Below are positions 35,761-42,983 of a DNA stretch of 42,983 bases, one piece after another. This DNA is from Legionellaceae bacterium (GTDB lineage: Bacteria; Pseudomonadota; Gammaproteobacteria; Legionellales; Legionellaceae): contig JARGNV010000009.1 in assembly GCA_029212465.1 (NCBI GenBank), forward strand, positions 25,480 through 68,462, read 5' to 3'. The translations under genes were made by a program, and so were the position numbers. The notes beneath the pieces were generated by a model. That model saw only the letters and a list, made by a program, of their open reading frames with translations. It was not told the origin of the DNA and made no database searches. Within the stretch, counting starts at the first letter, position 1. Each line of letters starts with the position of its first letter.

Positions 35761-36988
35761 ACGTTTCACTTATTTCAGAACAAACATGGTTCGTATTCTG
35801 CAAGCTTGCAGCAAGAATTGCAACCAATTGGCCTGCAAGACGTACCTTATGCGTTTTAGATAAAACAATTTCTTCTGTTTTGGTTAAAACCGTTACTTCA
35901 TTCGTGTCGGTATCAAAGCCAAGCCCCTCTCCCACCCAGTTTGCAACAATACAGTCAAGTTGCTTTCGCTGAAGCTTTTCACGTGCATGCGCAATCAAGT
36001 GATTCGTTTCTGCAGCAAACCCCATAACAAATCGTGCTTTCTGGCTAGATGCAACGGCTGCTAAAATATCTACGTTCTGCGTTAAAGTAAGCGACAACGC
36101 CTGTTTAGCCTCTTTCTTAATTTTTTTGTCCTGTGGCATATTCGGTGCATAATCAGAAACAGCCGCAGCCCCAATAAATAAAGTGCCAGGCTTTAACGCT
36201 TGCATGACTGCTGCATGCATTTCATCTGCTGACTCAACGCCTTGAAACTGTACTCCCTCTGGTGGAGTCAATGCCGATGGTCCACTAATCAAGGTTACAC
36301 GAGCACCAGCCATTTGTGCCGCACTTGCCAAAGCATATCCCATTTTTCCAGAACTCTGATTGCTTAAGTAACGTACAGGATCAATCGCTTCACGTGTTGG
36401 CCCCGCTGTAATCAAGACCTCTTCGCCAAGCAACATACCATGTACTGCATGCAAACGGAGCGCATTTACAATGGTCGAAATCTCACTCATACGGCCCAGC
36501 CCCTCATCGCCGCATGCTTGTACCCCTTCAGCAGGCCCGACCACCAATGCGCCACGTGCACTTAATACGCCTACATTCGCTTGAGTGGCAGGATGGTGCC
36601 ACATCCCTTGGTTCATAGCCGGACAAATCAAAAGTGGCACTCGCAAAACAAGTGCAAGTGTTGAAAGCAAGTCATCTGCAACACCATGCGCAAGCTTTGC
36701 TATCATATTTGCTGTAGCAGGTGCTATGACGCAATAATCAGCCCAACGTGCAAGCTCAATATGCCCCATTGCCTGTTCTGCTGCTTCATCAAACAATGCC
36801 GTTCGAACAGCACGCCCGCTTAATGCCTGTAAGGTCAGAGGTGTAACAAACGTTTCCGCAGATGCCGTCATTACGACTTGAACTTCAGCCCCTTGCTGAA
36901 CCAGCTCACGTACTAAATAGGAGATTTTATAAGCCGCGATACCGCCGCATATTCCAAGTAATACGCGCTTACCTTTAAAATCTTGCAT
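35726..36988 (-). CDS. coaBC: Bifunctional CoaBC: phosphopantothenoylcysteine synthetase/decarboxylase
   Basis: The 420-residue product has an N-terminal flavin decarboxylase domain (CoaC, residues 1-190: [10 protein letters not shown], the active-site His of [10 protein letters not shown], and PAMNQGMW). The C-terminal synthetase domain (Coa[21 protein letters not shown], then [11 protein letters not shown]) has AAVSDYAP and KIKKE, the latter holding the CTP-site lysine. It makes 4'-phosphopantetheine from phosphopantothenate, cysteine and CTP. It starts 15 bases after the ABC permease gene. Confidence 0.96.
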   Translation of the reverse strand: MQDFKGKRVLLGICGGIAAYKISYLVRELVQQGAEVQVVMTASAETFVTPLTLQALSGRAVRTALFDEAAEQAMGHIELARWADYCVIAPATANMIAKLAHGVADDLLSTLALVLRVPLLICPAMNQGMWHHPATQANVGVLSARGALVVGPAEGVQACGDEGLGRMSEISTIVNALRLHAVHGMLLGEEVLITAGPTREAIDPVRYLSNQSSGKMGYALASAAQMAGARVTLISGPSALTPPEGVQFQGVESADEMHAAVMQALKPGTLFIGAAAVSDYAPNMPQDKKIKKEAKQALSLTLTQNVDILAAVASSQKARFVMGFAAETNHLIAHAREKLQRKQLDCIVANWVGEGLGFDTDTNEVTVLTKTEEIVLSKTHKVRLAGQLVAILAASLQNTNHVCSEISETYDNCYSASSVR

Positions 36989-37003
36989 ACAACCTTACCT
37001 TTG

Positions 37004-38137
37004 TTAATCAAGGGTCTGTCGGTAGCGCTTCACACCTATCAACATCACGACCACCATAAACCCTAAAATAGGAATAATTTCACGCCAAACGTCTAAAAAG
37101 CTGCTCCCTTTTAGCAAAATGCCACGCACAATCACTAGAAAATGCGTAAGTGGTAACATATTGCCTAATACTTGTGCCCACTCCGGCATCCCTCGAAATG
37201 GAAACATAAAACCAGACAGCAACAGCGATGGCAAAAAGAAAAACATCGCACTTTGAACTGCCTGCAACTGATTGGTTGCAAGCGTTGAAAAAGTAAGACC
37301 CATTGCTAAATTGGCTGCAATAAATGGCAAGCAAAGTACAAGTAACAGCAGTATACTACCGGTCATTGGCACATCAAATAAAAAACTTGCACACCCTAAA
37401 ATTAAAAGCACCTGCACATATCCAACTAGAATATACGGCAAAATTTTCCCAATCATTACCTCCAGCGGTTTTAAGGGCGTCGACAATAAATTTTCCATTG
37501 TACCACGCTCATACTCACGGGTAATTGCAAGTGCTGTCACGATGACAAGGGTCATGGTAAGCACAACCCCCAATAGTCCTGGCACAATATTATATGCTGT
37601 AATTGCAAGCGGATTATACATTAAGTGGACTAATGGTGTATATGGCGGTGGAGTGGACTTAAGCTCTGCTAGATTCTCCCCGAGTTCTTCATCAAGCACC
37701 CGGTGACTTAACGTTTTAAACACATCAATTGCACGCGTTGTAGCCGACGGATCGGTTGCATCGGCTTCTAAAAGCACGGGGGGATGCAGCCCACGTACGA
37801 GTTTTTGAGAAAAACCGGTTGGAAAACTAACTACGAACTGTACTTGTGTCGTTTTCAACAAGTGGTTTGCTTCTTCTTCTGTAACCGGTGGGGCAATAAA
37901 CTGAAAATAACTGGACTGCTCCATACCGACCAAAATACGCCTTGCAAAAGTACTTTGTGTATCCCCAACAATGGCTGTTGGAAGATGTCGTGGATTCATG
38001 TTGATGGCGTAACCAAATAAAATCAACTGAATTAATGGAATACCCACCATCATTCCAAACGTAGCTCTATCGCGACGCATTTGAATAAACTCTTTCGCCA
38101 TCACAGCTTTCAGGCGACCAAGCCATGCCCCACTCAT
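37004..38137 (-). CDS. ABC-2 type membrane permease (YhhJ/YbhR-like)
   Basis: The 377-residue product has one N-terminal helix (FGMMVGIPLIQLILFGYAIN), a large periplasmic domain (about 45-175), and five C-terminal hydrophobic helices. The cytoplasmic coupling segment ITREYERGTMENLLSTPLKP between them is characteristic of ABC-2 permeases. Homologues with this layout export drugs or other hydrophobic compounds together with a periplasmic adaptor. Its start overlaps the ATPase gene stop by 4 bases (ATGA type). One permease gene is present, so it probably homodimerises; many relatives have two. Confidence 0.9.
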   Translation of the reverse strand: MSGAWLGRLKAVMAKEFIQMRRDRATFGMMVGIPLIQLILFGYAINMNPRHLPTAIVGDTQSTFARRILVGMEQSSYFQFIAPPVTEEEANHLLKTTQVQFVVSFPTGFSQKLVRGLHPPVLLEADATDPSATTRAIDVFKTLSHRVLDEELGENLAELKSTPPPYTPLVHLMYNPLAITAYNIVPGLLGVVLTMTLVIVTALAITREYERGTMENLLSTPLKPLEVMIGKILPYILVGYVQVLLILGCASFLFDVPMTGSILLLLVLCLPFIAANLAMGLTFSTLATNQLQAVQSAMFFFLPSLLLSGFMFPFRGMPEWAQVLGNMLPLTHFLVIVRGILLKGSSFLDVWREIIPILGFMVVVMLIGVKRYRQTLD

Positions 38138-39060
38138 CCGAGCTCCCCCCCAGACTTTAATACTAAACGAATAAATGCATCTTCAAGTGTTGGCTCAATT
38201 AAATTCCATGTTATGTTGGCATCAGCTTCAAGTGCTTTAAGCCCTAACTCAATACCTGCTTTATCTACACCACACACATGAATACAGCGCCCAAATAAAG
38301 CCGCTTGCTGAACCCCGTTCAGCTGCTTTACCGTTTGTAATAAGTGTGTGGTGATATCCCCTTTAATTTCCCAAGTGTTTAAGTCTGCTGCTTGAACCAC
38401 ATCATTGACAGTCCCTGTTATCATTAAGTCTCCATAGGCAAGGTATGCAAGACGCGTACAGCGCTCCGCCTCATCCATATAATGTGTTGACATGAGGGTC
38501 GTCACACCTTGCTCACTTAATGTGTGAATCGTATCCCAAAACTCACGCCGTGCAATTGGATCGATACCCGCAGTTGGTTCATCTAACAATAGTAAGTCTG
38601 GGTTGTGCAACAAACATGCTGCAAGTGCGACCCGTTGCTTCCAACCTCCTGATAACTCACCCGTTAATTGTGCTCGACGCTCATGTAACCCCATCTGCTC
38701 CATCACACGTTCAATGGCTTGCTTTGGCTTTTTAACACCATATACAGTTGCAGTGAATCGTAAGTTTTCCTCAACATTTAAATCGGTATAAAAGCTATAT
38801 TTCTGCGTCATATACCCCACATGTTGCTTAATTTTTCTAGACTCTTTTAAAATATCATAGCCAAGGCAGGTTCCAGCTCCAGAGTCAGGGGTTAACAAAC
38901 CACACAGCATACGAATAGTCGTTGTCTTTCCACTTCCATTAGGCCCCAAAAATCCAAATACCTCACCACGATTCACTTGCAAATCTAAATCACGAACAGC
39001 TAACCGCTCTCCAAAAGATTTTTTTAAATGCTGCACATCAATAATCGGTGTATTTGGCAT
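38134..39060 (-). CDS. ABC transporter ATP-binding protein (YbhF/CcmA-like)
   Basis: The 308-residue ATPase has Walker A GPNGSGKTT (39-47), a Q-loop (YMTQKYSFYTDL), the signature LSGGWKQR, Walker B LLLLDEPTAGIDP and the H-loop His in LMSTHYMDEAE. A C-terminal regulatory domain of about 80 residues follows, as in drug-export DrrA-type ATPases. It powers the permease encoded directly downstream and lies 1 base after the adaptor gene stop, so the three form a compact unit. Confidence 0.95.
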   Translation of the reverse strand: MPNTPIIDVQHLKKSFGERLAVRDLDLQVNRGEVFGFLGPNGSGKTTTIRMLCGLLTPDSGAGTCLGYDILKESRKIKQHVGYMTQKYSFYTDLNVEENLRFTATVYGVKKPKQAIERVMEQMGLHERRAQLTGELSGGWKQRVALAACLLHNPDLLLLDEPTAGIDPIARREFWDTIHTLSEQGVTTLMSTHYMDEAERCTRLAYLAYGDLMITGTVNDVVQAADLNTWEIKGDITTHLLQTVKQLNGVQQAALFGRCIHVCGVDKAGIELGLKALEADANITWNLIEPTLEDAFIRLVLKSGGELG

Positions 39061-39061
39061 A

Positions 39062-40015
39062 TTAAAATCCCGTCACTGTAACGGGTTGACCTGGTTTAAA
39101 TAACTCTGGATGTTCCGGACGCGCTTTCACACGAAACACCAATTTATCATAGTTTTCACGACTATAAACAAGTGGCGGCACATATTCTGCTTCGGGTGAT
39201 ATATACTCAATAATCGCTTTAAGATTGGAAGCACAACCATCACACTTGACCTCAACCTCTTGACCTGCATTTAGCTTTGGTAAATATTTAGCAGGAAGAA
39301 AGAATTCTATCCAAATGTAAGTGGGAATCAACAACACAGCAATGGGCTTTCCTGCAGGCACCCATTCACCTTCTAGAAAAAAAGTATCTAGTACAAGACC
39401 TCTATCAGGCGCATATCTTGTTTTTTGGGCCAGCTGCCACGTAAAAAGCTCTTTCCTTGCCATCACACTATGTACTTTAGATGCTTGTGCAAGAATTTTG
39501 TTTTGTCGTGCTCCCATTTTTACAAACGCTAATTCGTACTCTCGCTGCCTTTTCAAGGCCTGTAGCTCACGAAAACGTTGTACAGCCGCATCTGCCTCAT
39601 CAAGTGTTCCTGCTTTTTTCTGATATAACATTTGAAAGCGCTTCATACGGAGCTTTGCTAACAGCAAACGCGCCTGCACTTGCTGTATCTGTTCAATCAC
39701 CATACCAACTTCTGGCTTTCTTTTAGGTCTTTTTAAGTCTTCTAGCAATGCCTCTTCTTGTATTAATACCTGCTCAACTTCTCTTAATTTGAGCTCTTCC
39801 GGATTTGAATCTAATTGAAAGATTAAGTCACCTTTTTTAATCAAATCACCACGAGAGACAGGAAGACTCCTTAATGTTCCTGACAAAGATGACGTCACAT
39901 AGAGGTTCTCAGACTCGACATAGCCTTGCACTGAATGATTGCCTGGCCAATCACATGCACTCAAACCAAGCACAAGCCATAAACAACAAACGCGAGTAAT
40001 AAGATTTACGCTCAT
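39062..40015 (-). CDS. HlyD/YbhG-type periplasmic adaptor, predicted lipoprotein
   Basis: The open frame extends to 40105, but the ATG at 40015 gives 317 residues beginning with a lipoprotein signal peptide (MSVNLITRVCCLWLVLGLSA, then Cys21). The lipoyl-like half-motif (GYVESENLYVTSSLSGTL, then LPVSRGDLIKKGDLIFQLD) precedes a long helical hairpin (about 80-185). The second lipoyl half and beta-barrel region follow (FFLEGEWVPAGKPIAVLLIP). Such adaptors link an inner-membrane ABC-2 exporter to an outer-membrane channel. No channel gene is in the window. The upstream Shine-Dalgarno is weak. Confidence 0.88.
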   Translation of the reverse strand: MSVNLITRVCCLWLVLGLSACDWPGNHSVQGYVESENLYVTSSLSGTLRSLPVSRGDLIKKGDLIFQLDSNPEELKLREVEQVLIQEEALLEDLKRPKRKPEVGMVIEQIQQVQARLLLAKLRMKRFQMLYQKKAGTLDEADAAVQRFRELQALKRQREYELAFVKMGARQNKILAQASKVHSVMARKELFTWQLAQKTRYAPDRGLVLDTFFLEGEWVPAGKPIAVLLIPTYIWIEFFLPAKYLPKLNAGQEVEVKCDGCASNLKAIIEYISPEAEYVPPLVYSRENYDKLVFRVKARPEHPELFKPGQPVTVTGF

Positions 40016-40139
40016 GAAGACAGTCAATTTTGTAAATAAACTATTCTTGCAGTATAGCCATAAAGTCGCTGAAATAAAAAAGATAACGCGCTGTGCCATA
40101 CTCAATAAAATAACAAATTCTGAAGCAACCAGATCCCAA

Positions 40140-40418
40140 ATGCACTCACTTTTTTTTTACTTCAATAAATACCGACATCCAACAGCAATTGCACTATGTA
40201 TCTTTGGTACTTACATGATTCATCAATTCACATTGATTTTGTATTTCCCAACAGATACCCACTTAAGCTTCATACAAACCATTAAAACCCTGTGGCACTC
40301 CAACAATCTTTTTCTTCAGTTTTTAACTATTATGAACTTTATCATCAAGCCTTTGATGATTTATGGTTTGTATATCCTACTATTTCAGTTGCTTCGCGCA
40401 GCCAAACGCGAAAAATAA
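40140..40418 (+). CDS. Small predicted membrane protein
   Basis: The frame from the ATG at 40140 encodes 92 residues with two or three hydrophobic helices (AIALCIFGTYMIHQFTLIL, FLQFLTIMNFIIKPLMIYGL and onward) and a basic end (LLRAAKREK). The frame stays open upstream past 40014, where another ATG lies just outside the divergent adaptor gene. That part is polar and less convincing. No strong Shine-Dalgarno is visible for either. I do not recognise the family. The consistent hydrophobic pattern and the otherwise empty region support a gene, convergent with the small secreted protein after it. Confidence 0.5.
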   Translation: MHSLFFYFNKYRHPTAIALCIFGTYMIHQFTLILYFPTDTHLSFIQTIKTLWHSNNLFLQFLTIMNFIIKPLMIYGLYILLFQLLRAAKREK

Positions 40419-40430
40419 TGCAGGAATCAC

Positions 40431-40703
40431 CTATTGTGTTTGATTAGTTTTAGGCTGTACATCAGGTGCTGTATTAGCCTGCGGATTTCTATTTACGTTA
40501 TTTTCATCGCCCCCGTCACTTGGAGTACGCTGGGTAGAAGGTTCACTACGGATTGTATACGTCTCGCGTGCATCCCCCTTACAACCCGTTGTACCACCAC
40601 ATTGGAAAGAGGTGTCATTGCTTATTGCATATGAAGCACTACCAAAAGAAAATACCAATATCATGGTAAGAACTACATTTAAACTCATTTTAAATTTAGG
40701 CAT
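40431..40703 (-). CDS. Small secreted protein
   Basis: The 90-residue product has a Sec signal peptide (MPKFKMSLNVVLTMILVFSF, then GSASYA with likely cleavage after SYA). The mature part of about 64 residues has two cysteines in CGGTTGC, close enough for one disulfide. It is otherwise Thr/Pro/Asn/Gln-rich and probably disordered. GGAG lies 8 bases before the ATG. No family is recognised. The decayed insertion element at 40746-41827 ends (with its target duplication) only 34 bases upstream of the start codon, so the native promoter has probably been displaced or replaced. Confidence 0.7.
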   Translation of the reverse strand: MPKFKMSLNVVLTMILVFSFGSASYAISNDTSFQCGGTTGCKGDARETYTIRSEPSTQRTPSDGGDENNVNRNPQANTAPDVQPKTNQTQ

Positions 40704-40737
40704 TTATCTCTCCACTAAAACATTTAAGATCAGTATA

Positions 40738-40745
40738 GTCAAAAT
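40738..40745. repeat. Target-site duplication, left copy
   Basis: GTCAAAAT directly abuts the outer left inverted repeat of the inserted element. The identical octamer abuts the right end at 41828-41835. Confidence 0.8.
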
Positions 40746-41827
40746 GTAACACCCCAGGTTCATCATCCCGAGCTTGCGAGGGATCTACTGCAGAGTGGCA
40801 CGGAGCAGTTAAAAAAACCTTGCAAAATTATGCTGTTATGATCAAATACTCACCTTACGCAGCGGCCCTTGCCTCATAACTGAAATTCATTAAAATTCAC
40901 CTCCTGCTTGTAGGGAGGAACAAAGCATGGATATGCTTGATATTTACACTGATTACCTGATCTGCCAAAACAAATATGCAACTGCAACAGGTTTGTCAGA
41001 TATGGTTGATGATGAGATTTCGCACGATAAAGTAACCCGCTTTCTTCGGCAGGGCGATTTCGACTCAATGTTGTGGAAACATGTTAAACCAGCTGTTCGA
41101 GAGCGAGAAACTCAAAACGGTGTGCTTATCCTTGACGACTCGATAGAAGACAAACCGTATACTGATGAAAATGAGGTGAACTGTTGGCACTATTCTCATG
41201 CCAAAGGGGATGTGGTGAAAGGCATTAATGTCCTTTCCTGTATGGTTCGTTATGATGATTTCAGTTTGCCCATTGGCTACGAGATTATCAAAAAATACAT
41301 CCAGTACTCTGATATTAAAACCCAGAAGCTTCGAAGAAAGGCAACGATAAATAAAAACCAGATTTTCCGCCAACTGATTCAGCAAGCATGCACCAATCAT
41401 GTCAACTGGTTTGGCTCCAAAGCCAACATGGCGTTTATTCATGATGAACTTCAGAAGTCATTTATCATTGGAGTTAAGTCTAATCGAACCTTAGCTCTAT
41501 CCGAAGACGACGCCAAAAACGGTAGCGAATAGAAGAGTTTCACAAATCAATTAAACAAAATGCTAGTTTGGAAAAATCACCAACCAAGAAAGTAAAAACC
41601 CAATGCAATCATGTATACGCCGTTATGATTGCCTACTGTAAACTTGAAATGCTTAAATTCAAAACAGGACTAAATCACTTTGCTATAAAATATAAATTGG
41701 TCATACAGGCAAATCAGATAGCGATGCAGGAGTTAAAAAATATGGCTTGTTAACTAGTCCCGTGCGTAAGGTGAGTTTTAAGACAGTAGATCCCTCGCAA
41801 GCTCGGGATGACGGACCTGGGTGTTAC
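40746..41827. mobile_element. Decayed insertion element with terminal inverted repeats
   Basis: The element is 1082 bases long. Its ends, 40746-40789 and 41785-41827, are near-identical inverted repeats of 43-44 bases; both begin with GTAACACC when read inward, and they share the palindromic core CCCGAGCTTGCGAGGG. An 8-bp duplication flanks them. A second, inner inverted repeat, ACTCACCTTACGCA (40848-40861) and its complement (41763-41776), brackets the transposase remnant. This nesting suggests either an element with subterminal repeats or an insertion sequence inside a palindromic miniature element. The transposase is broken, so the copy cannot move by itself. Confidence 0.8.
40927..41753 (+). 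pseudogene. Broken DDE transposase (IS4/IS701-like)
   Basis: The first segment (40927-41532, 201 residues, with GGAGG upstream) has the first catalytic Asp region GVLILDDSIEDKPYTDENEV and the SHAKGDVVKGINVL, LPIGYEIIKK and WFGSKANMAF blocks of this transposase type, but ends at a TAG. The reading continues in another frame from 41529 as IEEFHKSIKQNASLEKSPTK and on to a TAA at 41751. That second segment holds the C-terminal part with the catalytic Glu and Lys of the family (family form RWxxEExHKxIKQN). The stretch between, probably 70-90 residues including the Tyr and Arg of that motif, is missing, so an internal deletion with frame change has occurred. Confidence 0.85.
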
Positions 41828-41835
41828 GTCAAAAT
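41828..41835. repeat. Target-site duplication, right copy
   Basis: GTCAAAAT follows the right terminal inverted repeat and matches 40738-40745 exactly. Confidence 0.8.
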
Positions 41836-41952
41836 AAATAATAGAAATAAGATATACATTAAGTGCAATATAATTTCTTTTCGCACAAAAACACATAACA
41901 TACGAGCAGGAATGTCGCAATGAAATGTCAACAACCCCTAAATGAATCAACA
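41836..41952. other. AT-rich gap with no gene seen
   Basis: The gap lies between the element's right duplication and the diguanylate cyclase stop. It has short AT-rich tracts, including TATAAT at 41869-41874, but no credible gene or hairpin. It is probably the remaining native intergenic sequence once shared with the region around 40704-40737. Confidence 0.4.
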
Positions 41953-42801
41953 TTAAGCTGTAAAAACAAAAAATTGATTCCCTCCACGCTTTTTTGCTTT
42001 ATACATTAATTTATCTGCCATTTCGATCAACCGATCGAGTTCCATATCAGATGAACGACACGTTAAAATACCTGCACTCATTGTTGCGTGAAAAAAAGTA
42101 CGCGTGAATATTTCAGCCTGAATACGCTCAAATAACGTTTTCACGTTTTCCCCAGTATTAGGAAAAAACAGGATAAACTCGTCTCCACCAATGCGTGATA
42201 CCTCATCAATAGAACGAATATTTTGCTGAAATATTTGTACCATTTCCTTTAGTAATTCGTCTCCCTTTTTATGGCCATACAAGTCATTCACTTGTTTAAA
42301 CTTATCTACATCAAGATAAATAATACTAAATTGAGGCCCACCTCGCTTCATACGCTCTAACTCAAAAGTAATTAACTGAGCCATACTTCGTAGGTTTTTT
42401 GCGCCCGTAAGAAAATCAGTGCTTGCTTTTTGTTTTTCATCAAGCAAAATTTCTTTCAACAAAAAAACCAGATAAATAACCACTATAAAAATCAGCGCTC
42501 GAATGCCTATATTCCAAAAAATCATGTATTTTTGAGAATAAATATGTCCGCTCAAAACATCTAAACCACCCCATAGAAAAGCACTCAAAACAGCAAAAAT
42601 AATCGCAAACAAAAATTCGAATTTTAAAGCCATCAAAGTAATCGGTAACAAATAAAAAAAGGAAAAGCCCATTTCATGCCCTAAGCTATAGTCAAGATAC
42701 CCAATCACTCCTAAAATAAACAGACATAAAAAAATATATATCTGCGAAGATAAACGATTGACCGAGTACCATAGCTTCAGTAAAACGATACGATGAAGCA
42801 T
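41953..42801 (-). CDS. Membrane-bound diguanylate cyclase (GGDEF domain)
   Basis: The 282-residue product has four or so hydrophobic helices (about 20-115) forming a membrane sensor, then a GGDEF domain (about 125-282). DFLTGAKNLR, DVDKFKQVND and the intact active site IGGDEFILFF (GGDEF 205-209) suggest it makes cyclic di-GMP from GTP. An RxxD inhibitory site (RSID, 196-199) lies five residues before GGDEF, so product inhibition is likely. Near the end, AGILTCRSSD and LMYKAKKRGGNQ match the domain. No EAL domain is attached. The signal sensed is unknown. The Shine-Dalgarno before the ATG is weak. Confidence 0.92.
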   Translation of the reverse strand: MLHRIVLLKLWYSVNRLSSQIYIFLCLFILGVIGYLDYSLGHEMGFSFFYLLPITLMALKFEFLFAIIFAVLSAFLWGGLDVLSGHIYSQKYMIFWNIGIRALIFIVVIYLVFLLKEILLDEKQKASTDFLTGAKNLRSMAQLITFELERMKRGGPQFSIIYLDVDKFKQVNDLYGHKKGDELLKEMVQIFQQNIRSIDEVSRIGGDEFILFFPNTGENVKTLFERIQAEIFTRTFFHATMSAGILTCRSSDMELDRLIEMADKLMYKAKKRGGNQFFVFTA

Positions 42802-42934
42802 ATATCATATCCGTTTGATTTACCTATGATGGCATTATTACCATTCACCTGTTTAAAATAGGATAACCCCGTTTTTTCTTATAAGCCAATAAGAAACATT
42901 CAATATAACGGCTACATTCAAAAAAAAGACAAAA

Positions 42935-42962
42935 AAAAAGCAGCTTATTAGGGCTGCTTTTT
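42935..42962. terminator. Bidirectional Rho-independent terminator
   Basis: AAAAAGCAGC (42935-42944) and GCTGCTTTTT (42953-42962) form a perfect 10-bp stem with loop TTATTAGG. A-tracts on the left and T-tracts on the right make it functional in both directions. No gene in this window ends next to it, so it probably terminates one beyond the right edge. Confidence 0.8.
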
Positions 42963-42983
42963 AGGAAAAAAATCCTGGCGATG

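Noticed and set aside
39939-40139. Upstream extension of the small membrane protein reading frame
   Set aside because: It overlaps the adaptor gene's signal-peptide region in antisense and is polar; the hydrophobic pattern starts only after 40140.

Overview
This window is a stretch of gammaproteobacterial chromosome. Several features point to the order Legionellales. The gene blocks yibN(rhodanese)-secB-gpsA, argS-SPOR, lolB-tRNA-Gln-prs, coaBC-dut-algC and sdhCDAB-sucABCD are standard for gammaproteobacteria. A small gene at the end of the suc block looks like the Legionella transmission-trait enhancer LetE. Unrecognised, lineage-specific genes of the kind found in host-associated members of this order are interleaved with the housekeeping genes. 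The species cannot be named from the sequence.

Layout: 1-1592 holds the 3' end of an orphan gene, folB, a full paralogue of that orphan (soluble N-terminus, C-terminal membrane hairpin) and a long inverted repeat. 1638-6504 (minus) is argS, a SPOR-domain protein and a heavy-metal P-type ATPase whose phosphorylation and actuator motifs are non-canonical. 6667-8738 (plus) is a tandem pair of paralogues with a His...Cys arrangement like that of caspase/CHAT-fold peptidases. 8870-10813 is rhodanese, secB and gpsA, followed by another unknown protein with a C-terminal membrane hairpin. 12390-18333 holds zipA and a fatty-acid desaturase (minus), a small membrane protein and a PlsC-type acyltransferase (plus), coaD (minus), lolB, tRNA-Gln and prs (plus), and fis (minus). 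18437-21866 (minus) holds a DUF945 protein, an MFS transporter and the LetE-like gene.

22076-32287 (minus) is one long TCA-cycle cluster read sdhC-sdhD-sdhA-sdhB-sucA-sucB-sucC-sucD-pdxH. It has a plausible extended -10 promoter before sdhC and a repeat-filled gap between sucC and sucD. The start of sucA appears frameshifted: a well-placed start with a Shine-Dalgarno opens a different frame from the rest of the gene. 32436-33844 holds two unrecognised minus-strand genes. 33901-40015 (minus) is a lipoprotein adaptor, ABC ATPase and ABC-2 permease export system followed by coaBC, dut and algC. 40140-40703 has two small unrecognised genes, one membrane and one secreted. 40738-41835 is a decayed insertion element with terminal inverted repeats and an 8-bp target duplication. 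A diguanylate cyclase (minus) and a terminator close the window.

Most interesting points: the paired caspase-like proteins, the sucA 5' frame break, the atypical P-type ATPase, the dispersed family of membrane-hairpin proteins, and the element inserted directly upstream of a small secreted protein. No CRISPR array or rRNA was seen, and no intergenic gap exceeds about 300 bases.
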